Assembly: GCA_905221605.1 (NCBI GenBank)
Contig: CAJNDS010001558.1
Span: forward strand, 124,001-188,000
Reading direction: 5' to 3'
Length of the DNA stretch: 64,000 nt
Source: Symbiodinium natans
Taxonomy: Eukaryota > Sar > Dinophyceae > Suessiales > Symbiodiniaceae
Shown here: one piece after another, positions 24,015 through 34,245 of the stretch
How the letters are laid out: each line of letters starts with the position of its first letter
How positions within the stretch are numbered: position 1 is the first letter of the stretch
The notes under the pieces: model-generated
Database searches by the model: none
What the model was told of the DNA's origin: nothing
The model's input: the letters and a program-made list of their open reading frames with translations, nothing else
Translations under genes and position numbers: made by a program

Positions 24015-24511
24015 GTGCTCACTGAGGGTTTAAGGCTTTAAGGTTTAGGGCTTATAGGGTTTGGGGTTCAGGGTTTAGGGTTTGGGGTTTAGGGTTTATA
24101 TAGGGTTTATATAGGGTTTAGGGTTTCGGGTAACAAGCAACAATCACCATCATCATCAGGGATTTCTTAGGCAAATCCTAGTAAAAGGGGGGAAGACCCC
24201 CACCCGCCGGAAAACCTTAAAAGTCCTTAATACCAACTTGTTCAGGGATTAGGACGCTTGAGATTAGGGATTTCGGGCCTGCCAGGTGACACCAAAACTC
24301 CCCAGTGAGGTCCAACCGTACCAACGGTCTCTGATCCTAAGCCCTAAACCGTTCTGGATCCTCGTCTTAATTTTAAAAGAAGAGCCCTTGGTGTTGTAAG
24401 CCCTAACCCCGAAGCTCTGGTCATCTTTCTCAGTCCAAGCCGAAACCCTAAACCCTAAACCCTAAACCCCATTTGTGCTGGGCTCCGCTGGTGCCACACG
24501 TCCACGCCGAG

Positions 24512-24545
24512 GAGCTTCTGAGCGACGACTGCATGCGGCTGTTGG
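24512..24545 (+). CDS. Candidate exon, chain A 6 (ELLSDDCMRLLG)
   Basis: Acceptor GCCGAG|GAG; donor TTGG|GCGG chosen for phase; the frame stays open to 24574 with a GT donor inside GTTTAG. Joined to its neighbours it reads TELKQELLSDDCMRLLGQAL. Confidence 0.5.
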
Positions 24546-24971
24546 GCGGCGAAAAAAGTCGAGGGCACCTGGGAGTTTAGGGTTTAGGGTTTAGGGTTTA
24601 GAGTTTAGGGTTTAGGGTTTAGGGTTAGGGTTTAGGGTTTGGGGTGAGGGCAGTTGAGGTGATCTGGCCGGTTTAGGGTTTTAGGTTAGGGTTTTTTACC
24701 TAAGACCCTACAAAACCTGTAAACCCTGCAAAAAGCCCTTAAAGCCCTGTAAACCTCATATACTCCACAAACCCTATGAACCCGAAAGCCCTCGACCCAG
24801 GCCTGAGCAGCCCTGAACCACTGAGTTTGGAAACCCTAAACCCTAAGCCCTAAACCCTAAACCCTAAACCCTAAAAAACCCTAAGCCCTAAACCCTAAAA
24901 ACCCTAAACCCTAAGCCCTTGTAGGGAGTTGAAGGGTGGCAGGAGTTCAGGTAACTGCCCCGCTTTCGCAG

Positions 24972-25015
24972 GCCAAGCTCTGAGCGCCGAGGCAAAGTCC
25001 GGGTGGGGAAGAGCT
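24972..25015 (+). CDS. Candidate exon, chain A 7 (QALSAEAKSGWGRA)
   Basis: Acceptor TCGCAG|GC, donor AGCT|GTGT; alternative GC donor after GAG at 24991. Followed at once by a TTTAGGG array. Confidence 0.38.
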
Positions 25016-26454
25016 GTGTAGGGTTTAGGGTTTAGGGTTTAGGGTTTAGGGTTTAGGGTTTAGGGCTTAGGGCTTAGGGCTAAGGGTCTAGGGCTTAGGG
25101 CTCAGGGTTTAGGGCTAAGGGTTTTGGGTCTTGGGCTTTGGGTTCGGCTTAGGGTCTGTAAGCTCCTTTTGTCAAGGACGTTGGCATATTTTGAACTACA
25201 TAGGGTTCAGGGTTTAGGGTTTGGGGTTCAGGGTTTAGGACTCCGGGTTTGGGGTTCATAGTGCTCTGGGTTTCGGGCTTAGGTTTGAGGGCTTAGGGGT
25301 TTATAGGGCTTGACAACATAGGGGACCGCAAGGCCTGGAAAGACTTCTGAAACCCGTCCGGCCTTAAGCCCAAAAGCCTAAAACCCCTTAAAACTGTTAG
25401 TTCACCCTTATGCCCGTCACCCCTTGACCCTTAACGCGAAAAACAAAACCTTAAACCTTCTGGGCCCTTATCTCTTAAAGAGTCCAGGGTTCAGGTTTAG
25501 AGTTTAGGGCTAGCCCTTGCTGAACAGGCTTTTGAGATTACTTGGACTCCCTAAGCCCCCTAGACCCTAAACCCGTAGCCCTAAACCCTAAACCTAAACC
25601 CTAAACCCTAAACCCTAAACCCTAAACCCTAAACAGCTCTTCCCTTACTGGGTTTCGGGTTTCGGGTTTCGGGCTTATTGGGTTTAAGTCAAGGGCTGAT
25701 CGCTGAATCCCCAGGGTTTAGGGCTTAGGGTTTAGGGTTTAGGGTTTAGGGTTTAGGGTTTAGGGCTAGACCCCTCTCCGAAGTTCTCAGGGACCTTCAA
25801 ACTCAAGGCATCCCAAGACGGTGGCCACGAAGCCCTTCAGCACAAGCTAAACCCCCTAAACCCTAAACCCTAAACCCTAAACCCTAAACCCTAAACCCTA
25901 AACCCTAAACCCTAAACCCTGAACCCTGAACCCTGAACCCCAAACCCTAAACCCTAAACCCTAACCCCCCCCCCCTCCCCCCGAAAAGAAAGAGTTGTTG
26001 TAACCCCTCAGTTGCAAATGGTAGTTGTTCCAAATTCAGGCTTTCATAATTTGCGGTCCCTCGTAGCCTCATCAGGTACCAACAAATTGTCCCTGATACC
26101 CCCCTCCCCCTAATATTAAACCCCCCCCCCCCCTACCCCCTAATATTAAAAGCCCCCAATATACTATAATATAACGGTTGCATATAGCTATATAGTATAT
26201 CTATATGATATATCCATATATTATAACGATTTCATCTAACCATACTGTAAACTATATAATATAACTCATTGGGGGGGGGGGGGGGTATCTTTTTTAGGGG
26301 GTGGAGGGGGGGGGGTTAATGTTAGGGGGAGGGGATCAAGCCCCGAAGCAGGCCCCGGTGACCAATGCGTCCGGCGCCCGGCAGTGTCCGGGGGCCTGGC
26401 GGTTGCAGGAACCCTTAACCCCAAACCCCAAACCCTACCCCTAAACCCTAAACC

Positions 26455-26493
<39 letters not shown>

Positions 26494-26750
26494 ACCCTAA
26501 ACCCTAAACCCTAAACCCCAAACCTTAAATCCTAAATCCTAAACCTTACATGAGCTCAAGCAGAGGGTTGAGAGGCTAGGACTTAGATTAGGCCCTTATT
26601 CCCCGTGTTTTTGAGGTCTTAGGTACCCTTCTAAGCCCCCTGAAAACCACCCGTTTTTTCCTAGGTGATTCTTGGGTCTAGGAGGTTGCGGGTTGAGGTT
26701 TCAGGGCTTAGGGGCGTTTGGGGCTGGCTGGGGGGGGGCTTTGGTTCAAG
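25016..26750. other. Long repeat-rich stretch
   Basis: Arrays at 25018-25065 (TTTAGGG), 25590-25635, 25715-25765, 25855-25965 (CCCTAAA) and 26455-26510, plus C-runs, an AT-rich palindromic patch (26160-26265) and a G-run (26271-26285). An island at 26340-26410 is GC-rich but has no clear frame. Confidence 0.6.
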
Positions 26751-26850
26751 GCCCTCCGGGTCAGCTGTTTCTTGTCAAGTTGCTGTTTTTGCAACAAGCG
26801 CTTCTCGCATCCGAGCAAACGTTGAGACACGCTGATGTGGGCATTTTCTC
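26751..26850 (+). CDS. Candidate exon (GQLFLVKLLFLQQALLASEQ)
   Basis: Acceptor TTCAAG|GC. PPGQLFLVKLLFLQQALLAS is protein-like, but the other frames are also open, so frame and 3' edge are not fixed. Confidence 0.32.
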
Positions 26851-27076
26851 AAGTAGGCAGTTCCCCCCCCAAATACGCCCCTGAAGACCCTTTCAAAAGG
26901 GTACTTGTATTTTCAACCCCCCTAGCTGCTGTGGTTGCTTCAAACTGTAAACCCTATCCCCCCAAACGCGAGGGTTTAGGGTTTAGGGTTTAGGGTTTAG
27001 GGTTTAGGGTTTAGGGTTTAGGGTTTAGGGTTTAGGGTTTAGGGTTTAGGGTTTTGGGTCCAAGCTTGGACTGCAG

Positions 27077-27131
27077 GCGCCGCTGCGCCACTCGAGCTGG
27101 ACGACGAGGAGGAGCCTGCCTCTCAGACGGG
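27077..27131 (+). CDS. Candidate exon (APLELDDEEEPASQTG)
   Basis: Acceptor CTGCAG|GC, donor ACGG|GTGG. The acidic frame AAAPLELDDEEEPASQT fits typical dinoflagellate linkers. Confidence 0.48.
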
Positions 27132-29522
27132 GTGGGTTTCTAGGGTTCCGAACGACAAAACCCTAAACCCTAAACCCTTAGCCCTAAGCCCTAAGCCCTA
27201 AACCCTAAACCCTAAATTTTAAGCCCTAAACCCTAAACCCTAAACCCTAAACCCACGCAAACCCGCCCTGAGGTTTAGGGTTCGGTGTTCATTCAGGGTT
27301 CAATGAAATGATCTAGGGGGGTGGGGGTGGGGGGGACGGCGAGGGGTGGTGGGTTTTGGGATTTAGAGTTACTAATTAGCATTGTTGGGTTAAAAGAAAG
27401 TTGGGGGTTAAAGGTTTTAGTCTGGGTTTGATTAGTGATCCACAACACCCAAAGTCTGCCTTTGCACGACCTAGTACGTAGAGAGGTCAGAGGGCGTCTC
27501 CTGTACACTGATCAGTCCGGCGTCTTGTGAAACTTGCGGGCGCCCTCAATCCTAAGCACTAAATTCGAGTTTCGTGTCGCATTTGGGATTCCTGGTTTCG
27601 GCTTGGGTCTGTAGGATGTAGGGTGTTTGCTCAGTCGAAAAAGCACAGATTTGAAGTTGGAACTCTCTGCATTCCTCTACGGCTGAAGGATTTGCAGCCT
27701 TTGGGGTTGCAGGGTTTCAGGCTTAGGCTTAGAAATTCAGAGCGCTAGATCGAATCGCTGACATGAAATTTCGTCACGCGAACGACGTCGACTTAGCGCC
27801 GCACACTGCGGCTCCGATTGTCGCATGCGCTGTGGACACTGAAGGATTAAGGCATTGCAGGCCTTGCTGCCTGGTCGCGTAAGGTGCTTTAGGTAAATTC
27901 CGGCCAGGACAGTGACATCGCTTTCCTTAGTCGTCGCAAGTTTGTGATCAGCGTTGTGATTTCATGCTTGTGATTTCAGCCTTGGTTCGGCATCTCGACT
28001 CGGGACTCCGATTGCCCTCCGCGCTTGAGTCGTCTGAGTATTGCTGAGTGACCGGCTTCTGCTCGGGGTGTGTTCTAGCGGCTGGGCACTTCAGGGACAG
28101 CAGTCTGGCTGTGTCCTGGAACCTTCCTGCACATGTTGCTACCCTGTGTCCTTGTGTCAAGCACTTGTCTGCGAGATTGTAGAGGACTTAAAAACGGCAT
28201 AATAACCCTAGACGCCTGAATGCCAGGCGAGGCCCCTTCAGGCAAATATGACCCGACCTCGTGGGACCTATGAAGAGGCGGTACTTCGGGGATGCCAAAG
28301 GTCGGGTAGTTTTGGCTCACAGAGGCGCTGGAGTAGTTTTGGGAGGCGCTGATCTTGCAGGGAGCTTGTGGGTTGACAGCCATGTTGCGGCGGGTGCCTT
28401 TTTTGGAGGTGTCGGGGTATGGGTGCCCAGACCTCATGTTCAAAGGCCGACGATACTCGGCGGTCCCATAAAATGGAAGGCAGAACTTGCTGAGCACACG
28501 CGGCAAAAAAATGTCGGGGGTTGCCCCCTGTAGAAGGGGAAGGTTAGGGTTGAGGGTTTCTGGAAGTTTCAGGGTCTATAGGCTCCAACCTTTGAATTGT
28601 GCGACCCGACCCCGGGGTGTCCGGCCTGTGTATGGTCGAGTGATGTTGTGCTGAATTGGTCTGAGTAGAGCGATTTCAACCCCAAACCCTCAGAATCCCA
28701 AGAACTCAGCGCGGAAGACTTAACCTTAGAACCCTGGCGCCATTAAACCCCGAACCTTCAACCCCTCGACCCCCCCTACAGCGCTATCTACCCCACAACC
28801 CTAGCGGCCTAGCGATTTCGGGTTTAGGCAATCGCATTTTAAGGTTGAGGGGTTTAGAGTTTAGGGTTTTGGGTTTTTGGGGGCCTACAAGGTGGGCCAC
28901 CACCGGCCCATTCTCCTCCAATTGGCCCGAAGCCGAGCCAGTGTCGGAATAATTGCTGCTGGTATTCCCTCAGGGTCCCTTTGTAATTGTTCTGATATAA
29001 CTCCACCCTATTCTAATCATGATTATGTTTGGAGTTTACTGTAGGTTGTCCATCTCCAGATTGGACTTCCTCCAGTTGGGTACGAGAGCAATTTGCAGTT
29101 TTTGCTACACCAGTCTCCAGATTTGGAAGTTTAGGGGCTTTTGCAATTTGGGTTTCCAGGTTTTGAGGTTCTGGGGACTTCGGGGTTTACAGGTTTAAGG
29201 CTTCCAAAATTCAAAGTTTTGGAGGTTTTGGCGAAAGTGGAGGTCTTGGCGAGAGCGAAGAACATGACGGTTCTTTGACACTGGGGGGTATGTGTCCATT
29301 GCACGCATAGTACGCCGCTTGGCGGCTTCGGGGCCCTTTCCCCGAAGGCCCTAAACCCGCAACCCTATTGAAGGACCAAAACGCGACCTTAAACCCTAAA
29401 CCCTAAAACCTACAGGACCTAAACCCTACACCCTACATGAAACTCTAAACCCTAAACCTTAAACCCTTAAACACCCCCCCCCCCCCATCCCCAAACCATC
29501 CAAGAGAAGCCAATGAGTCGAG
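27132..29522. other. Mostly unique region without assigned gene
   Basis: CCCTAAA arrays end near 27255. 27540-28530 has no telomere-like repeat; opposing frames at 28075-28506 (minus, 143 codons) and 28261-28533 (plus, 90 codons) overlap and share an internal duplicated GTAGTTTTGG segment, so neither is called. 28530-29480 is degenerate repeat, with a palindromic region shared with 20.2 kb. Confidence 0.5.
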
Positions 29523-29582
29523 GTCTTTGGACTGGACTGGCACCCTCCGACATCGAGTCTTGTCAAGAGCTCACAGCACTTG
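29523..29582 (+). CDS. Candidate exon, chain B 1 (LWTGLAPSDIESCQELTAL)
   Basis: Acceptor GTCGAG|GT, donor TTG|GTAG. The chosen frame ends in phase 1 and joins exon B2 as TALDFDDAP. A second frame (VFGLDWHPPTSSLVKSSQHL) is also open. Confidence 0.45.
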
Positions 29583-30210
29583 GTAGCAAACCCAAACCCC
29601 AAAAGCTCCAAAACCCCAAGCCCTTTTTAACGCCGTTTTGGGTTCCAGCTTTCCTCATTACAAGGTAGCCAAGCCCAAAAAGTGGGTACTCAGTCTCATC
29701 TGGTTGCTGGGCAACCAAGAGCAGCAACGTTGTTGTCTAAAACCCGCCCTTAACCATCCTTCTAGAACACATTCTATTGTTGATAAGCGCCATGAGGCTT
29801 CTAAGAGGGATTCTGAGGCTGCAAAATGTTCCGTAAAGGCTGCTTTGTGAGAGCGAGCTTGAGGTTCTGCCATGCGGCTTGCGGCGTTTCGATCACCCCA
29901 CACCGCCCTACAGGATGTTTGGTGCTGGCTTTCGTTGCACTTCTTGAGAGTTGAGGCCGAAACAACCAAGGCGAGAAACCTAGAGAGAGAGAGAGAGAGA
30001 GAGAGAGTCCGAGGGAACAGAGGGGGGAGAGTGAGAGCGACAGTGAGAGCGACAGTGACAGACAGAGGGTCGCTCGTTTCTAGGATCAGCCTTATGCAGG
30101 CAGGGTGGGGACTTAAGGGCCGATGTCCGTCCCAAAGCCCCTAGAATTCCCTGACCCTTGACCCCTAAGCCCTAAACAGCCCTAAGCTCTAAACTTCCCG
30201 ACGTTCCAAG

Positions 30211-30281
30211 ACTTCGATGATGCCCCCAGAAGTGCTCTCAGCAAAGGAGACTCTGACCTGAGCATCTCTCCGACAAAGGGG
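30211..30281 (+). CDS. Candidate exon, chain B 2 (SALSKGDSDLSISPTKG)
   Basis: Acceptor TTCCAAG|AC, donor AAGGGG|GTGA. FDDAPRSALSKGDSDLSISP is a low-complexity, Ser/Asp-rich stretch as found in linkers. Confidence 0.5.
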
Positions 30282-30675
30282 GTGAGGCCACGTGGATGTC
30301 TTCTTGCGATTTTTTGTGTGTTTTTTTGGGGGGGATATTGGTTTAGGGTGGTAGTGTGAGAACAACAATATGAGGCCACTTGGATGTTTTTTTTTTTTGA
30401 GGGGGGCGGGGGGGGGGGCCGTCATGGGGTCCTCGGGGTTTAGAGTTTAGAGCTCGTAAGGTTGAAGTATATAGGGCTCAGGGTAAGTTATAGGCCTGAA
30501 GTTGAGAGAGGTCCCGAAACCCTAAACCCTAAACCCTAAACCCTAAACCCCAAGCCCGAAGGATGTAAGATCTGGTTGGTGGAATGCCGTGGGGGGGCCC
30601 CTGCGTTTTTTGAGTTCATTGGTTGTAGAAATTTCCATCCTGGGTCGGCCTCCTGAGCCATCAACCCTAGAATTC

Positions 30676-30796
30676 AGGGTTTAGGGTTCAGGGTTTAGGG
30701 TTTAGGGTTTAGGGTTTAGGGTTTAGGGTTTAGGGTTTAGGGTTTAGGGTTTAGGGTTTAGGGTTTAGGGTTTAGGGTTTAGGGTTTAGGGTTAGG
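30676..30796. repeat. TTTAGGG array, about 17 units
   Basis: Ends GGTTAG|GG immediately before candidate exon B3; here the array supplies the 3' splice site rather than lying downstream of an exon. Confidence 0.96.
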
Positions 30797-30874
30797 GGGA
30801 CATCTACACGCACAATGAAGGGCAATGGTGGCTTGTGTGCGCGCAGCACAGCTTCTGTAAGGTGAAGTTCACAC
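30796..30874 (+). CDS. Candidate exon, chain B 3 (DIYTHNEGQWWLVCAQHSFC)
   Basis: The acceptor is the last unit of a TTTAGGG array (GGTTAG|GG). DIYTHNEGQWWLVCAQHSFC then KVKFTR; donor ACAC|GTGT, or AAG|GTGA at 30862. Distinctive Trp/Cys-rich frame. Confidence 0.5.
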
Positions 30875-30989
30875 GTGTACGCACTGCTCCCTTAGGTGCC
30901 GAATGGGGGTTTCCGAAATGAGGGGTACCTCATTGGGGTCCTTATTGTAAGGGGACCCTACTATTAGGGGGTCTATACCAGGGTCCCCC

Positions 30990-31210
30990 CCTAAACCCTA
31001 AACCCTAAACCCTAAACCCTAAACCCTAAACCCTAAACCCTAAACCCTAAACCCTAAACCCTAAACCCTAAACCCTAAACCCTAAACCCTAAACCCTAAG
31101 CCCTAAGCCCTAAGCCCTAAACCCTAAACCCTAAACCCTAAACCCTAAACCCTAAACCCTAAACCCTAAACCCTAACCCTAAACCCTAAACCCTAAACCC
31201 TAAACCCTAA
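30990..31210. repeat. CCCTAAA array, about 31 units
   Basis: Includes three CCCTAAG units near 31098-31118 and one 6-mer CCCTAA. Opposite in orientation to the array 200 bp upstream. Confidence 0.96.
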
Positions 31211-31235
31211 TCTAGCAAAGACCAAGTCCACAAAG

Positions 31236-31265
31236 GTTCAAGCAAGATCCTCTTGTTTGCTAACG
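31236..31265 (+). CDS. Candidate exon, chain B 4 (SSKILLFAN)
   Basis: Acceptor CAAAG|GT, donor AACG|GTTT; phase 1 in and out. Follows a long CCCTAAA array. Confidence 0.33.
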
Positions 31266-31294
31266 GTTTCGGGTTCGGGTTTGAGGTTTAGGGT

Positions 31295-31660
31295 TTGGGG
31301 GCAAAAAACTACAGTTGGAAAACTTATCCAAAAAACTTCCCCCGGGAGACTCCACAAAGGGTGGCCAAAGCAAAATCAAAGTTGGAACGCCGGCGCGCAG
31401 GGATCGTCGTCGTTCGACAACTATTAGACCTGGGGGAGGTGCTGGAAAGGCATGTTGTCGAGGCAAAAGCTGCATGGGCCACCAAGCGTCGAGAAGCCCT
31501 TGCTTCGCGCTTTAGAAGATCCCAGCGTGCCTTGCCGCGCGCTCTGGCTTTCGCTTGTGGGATTCGGGGCCTTCCGAATTGGGGGAGGGGAGAGGAGAGG
31601 GAGGAGGAGGGCGGAGGAGGGAGGGAGGCGGATGGAGGGGGAGGCCCCTCCAAACCTTAA
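31295..31660 (+). CDS. Open frame of uncertain status (KLERRRAGIVVVRQLLDLGE)
   Basis: A 121-codon frame, protein-like up to about 31570 (VVVRQLLDLGEVLERHVVEA, then KAAWATKRREALASRFRR), ending in GAGGGAGG-type repeat. Overlapping frames on both strands are nearly as long. It could be an exon, an intronic ORF or chance in GC-rich DNA. Confidence 0.28.
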   Translation: MGAKNYSWKTYPKNFPRETPQRVAKAKSKLERRRAGIVVVRQLLDLGEVLERHVVEAKAAWATKRREALASRFRRSQRALPRALAFACGIRGLPNWGRGEEREEEGGGGREADGGGGPSKP

Positions 31661-31741
31661 AGTTGGAACCATCCAAACCTTAAACAACGGAATGGCTTTC
31701 ACCGTAATCGTAAACCCTGAACCCTAAACCCGCCTCGACAG

Positions 31742-31791
31742 TTGTGGCGGCCAAGAGTATCCCCTTGCTGCCGGGGATCTTGTCGGGCACT
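31742..31791 (+). CDS. Candidate exon, chain B 5 (VAAKSIPLLPGILSGT)
   Basis: Acceptor GACAG|TT, donor ACT|GAAG (GA) or GAAGGGG|GTCT. Joined to B4 it reads KILLFANVVAAKSIPLLPGI. Confidence 0.48.
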
Positions 31792-31990
31792 GAAGGGGGT
31801 CTGTTGAACCTTGCAGTCGATGTAAAAATTGTGGTTTAGGATTTAGAAGTTTCGGGGTTTGCAGGTTTAGGGTTCAGGGGTTTGGGGTTCAGGGTTGTGG
31901 CTCAGGGTTTCGGGGTTGAAGTCCTTGGGAAAACAAGCACCGAGTCCTAAAGAGGGTCCATGGCCTGGATCTCTCATTTTCATGTCTCAG

Positions 31991-32043
31991 GTCCCTTGTT
32001 TCGTCGAGCTAAGTCAGGACGAAACAACATGCATTAAATTCGG
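31991..32043 (+). CDS. Candidate exon, chain B 6 (VPCFVELSQDETTCIKFG)
   Basis: Acceptor GTCTCAG|GTC. The frame VPCFVELSQDETTCIKFGKT stays open to 32080; ending at TCGG|GAAG gives phase 2 for the next exon. Strongly protein-like. Confidence 0.52.
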
Positions 32044-32408
32044 GAAGACGGTTCAAGGGCGTTTTGGAGTTTCAGCTTGAGAAAAATTGGTTTGGCCCAT
32101 CCAAACGATTCTTCACCCCCAAATGAGCCCAAATCTCTCCGAGATCCCCAACTCCCCCAAGGCTCCCAATTCCCCCAAAACCCCTGATGCCTCCCCCAAC
32201 GCTCCTGACCACCACACCCCAAACCCTAAATTCTAAAACCCGAAAACCCTGCAATCCGATAGCCCTAATCCCTAAACCGCACCCTTACGCTCAAGGAACC
32301 CTAAATCCTGTAGCCCTATCCCTAAAGCCCAAACCCGATAACCTCATAACCCTAGAACCCTAAACCCTATAGAGCCCTACAACCCGAACCCTTTGAACCC
32401 TAACCCTA

Positions 32409-32531
32409 CAGGGTGGGGCCCCCTTACCTTTACTAACTGTAGTTAAGGGGCTTATAACCTAACTTAGGGTCCTTATAACCCAATTTGGGGCCCTTATAAC
32501 TCTACTTATAACTAGGGGGCCCCACCCTGTA
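32409..32531. mobile_element. Short inverted-repeat element, family 5 copy 1
   Basis: Starts GGTGGGGCCCCCTTACC and ends with complementary CTAGGGGGCCCCACC; the interior has repeated CTTATAACC/TAACTTAGGG modules. Near-identical copy at 52542-52668. Confidence 0.85.
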
Positions 32532-33284
32532 TCACCTCCTCACCCTAAACCCTAAGCCGCATTTTGCGAGGCTCGAGGCACCCTTAGGCTCTAAAGGCAC
32601 CAGGCATCCTCCCTTTGCCATGGCGGCTCGCTCCCGATCCCCACGCGGGCCGGGGAGCGAAGGGAGGGTTGTTTCGGACGAATGTTTACAGGCATCTTGA
32701 GGGTTTAGGGTTTAGGGTGTTCCGCGCCTCTCAGGGTGGGGTTTTAAGAGGGTTTTTGCTGGTTTTTTTGTCCGGGTTTGCTGGTTTTTCCCAGGGTTTG
32801 CCCAGCCGGGCTGAAGGTCGGGGATGTGCTGCATTGTCGTTGAGTGCTTGTCTTCCTCCTGTTTCACGGCTTTAGGGGTGTTTAGGATGCAGTGGAGAAA
32901 CCCTAAACCCTAAGTGTTGGTTGAAAGGGGCGGCTTTGCCTCTGCAATCACAGGCTGCAGAACGATGGTCTTAGTGTTTTGCATTTTGTGTTTTTTTGCG
33001 GTAGTTTCAGGTTAACCCTAAATTCTCAATAGGCCTAGGGTTGAGAGTCGGGTTGATGGCTTCGCAGTCCTTCAACAGGGAGTTCAAAAGCCCCAGCTGT
33101 GTCTAGTAGCATAGGCATCGCTGTTGGTGCTGCCCAAAAGGAGGTTCTTACTGTCCTCAAACCCACCGAACCATGACCCCTAAGCCCTAACTCCCACCCC
33201 CCCTCCCCCCTTCTCCCACCCCTTACACCCCGCTTACATCCCCGCTTCTTCTGCCCCTCCGCCCCTTATACCCCCCTTTGTCAG
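32532..33284. other. Unique/degenerate sequence with a possible ATG frame
   Basis: ATG at 32620 begins MAARSRSPRGPGSEGRVVSD, a possible N-terminal exon, but the frame ends soon at a TGA. Otherwise degenerate repeat and C-rich sequence. Confidence 0.35.
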
Positions 33285-33334
33285 GCGCACGCCTGCTGCA
33301 GCAGCAAGTGACGAGGACCTTTTTCTTGAGTTGG
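33285..33334 (+). CDS. Candidate exon, chain B 7 (TPAAAASDEDLFLEL)
   Basis: Acceptor TGTCAG|G, donor TTGG|GTTT. RTPAAAASDEDLFLEL; in phase after B6 (KFGRTPAAAA). Confidence 0.48.
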
Positions 33335-33573
33335 GTTTGGTCGTCTGGGGGGGTTTAGGGGTTTAGGACCCTAACACCACCACACGTCCTTGAAACCCTT
33401 TGAAGCCCCCAAGTCTGACCCCTAAACCCCAATCTAAACTTGGGATGTCCCCCCCTTACACTAACAGTCCTTATCGGTGAATAAACCCTAAACCCTAAAC
33501 CCCTAAACCCCTAAGGCCCCCCCCACAGGCCCCCCAAACCCTAAGACCCCGAAACCCTAAACCCTTTTGGCAG

Positions 33574-33598
33574 GAGGCGTTGCAGGCGTGGGCCACGG
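33574..33598 (+). CDS. Candidate exon, chain B 8 (25 nt)
   Basis: Acceptor GGCAG|GA, donor ACGG|GTAT. In phase after B7 it reads GVAGVGH; the other frame is EALQAWAT. It can be spliced in frame to FKBP exon 1. Confidence 0.33.
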
Positions 33599-34163
33599 GT
33601 ATGCGCCCAGGGTTCGGTCTTCCAGGGTTTGCTCTTGGCGGTTTCGGGTAAAGGCTTCGGGTTTAGGGCTTAGGGTTTAGGGTTTCGGGACTAGTTATGA
33701 CTAGTCTCATTTTTTCACCACAACAAGACACATACATATGGGTTCAGGGTTAGGGTTTACAGATGAGGGATGCTTTGGCAGATGTAATTCTGACTTCAAT
33801 TCAGGTGTGTGGCGGAAACCCCCTTTTTGTTGGTGAGCGATGGGGGATGAGGGGAGGGGATGTTGCTGTTCAAAGGAGCGCAAACTCAGTTGCCGAGGCA
33901 AGGATATCATTCGTACTGTGTTCATATCTATATACACAATTTATGTACACATATATGTTTATTTACTTCTATGCATTACTAGATGTATGCATCGTTTTAA
34001 GCGTCGAAGCAAATAAAAGTTGCTGTGCTGAGGGGTTGATGGGTGAGGCCCCTTACACTCTTCCTTCAACCTCAAGCCTCCACACCCCAAAAAACTCTCA
34101 AGGCCTGAAGCCCCTACACCCGTACACCTCTGAGCCGAAAGAACGGTCGAACCCTGCCTGAAG

Positions 34164-34245
34164 GCCTCCAAAAAACCCTAACCCGGTGCCCCCGAAATTG
34201 AAGGTGACGACTCTTCGGGAAGGGGATGGCAAGACCTTTCCCAAA
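34164..34245 (+). CDS. FKBP: FKBP exon 1 (KVTTLREGDGKTFPK)
   Basis: The frame reads VPPKLKVTTLREGDGKTFPK, matching the first strand and GDGRTFPK segment of FKBP12. An in-frame stop at 34159 puts the acceptor at CTGAAG|G. The donor is AAA|GCGG (GC type). The first eight codons include degenerate CCCTAAC repeat, so the 5' edge is less certain than the 3' edge. Confidence 0.85.

Noticed and set aside
28300-28330. GTAGTTTTGGCTCA as a dinoflagellate spliced-leader relic
   Set aside because: Only part resembles the leader's 3' end and it is not upstream of a gene; chance match likely.
28075-28533. Minus 143-codon and plus 90-codon frames
   Set aside because: They overlap and neither shows domains; an internal DNA duplication produces the repeated SQNY segment.
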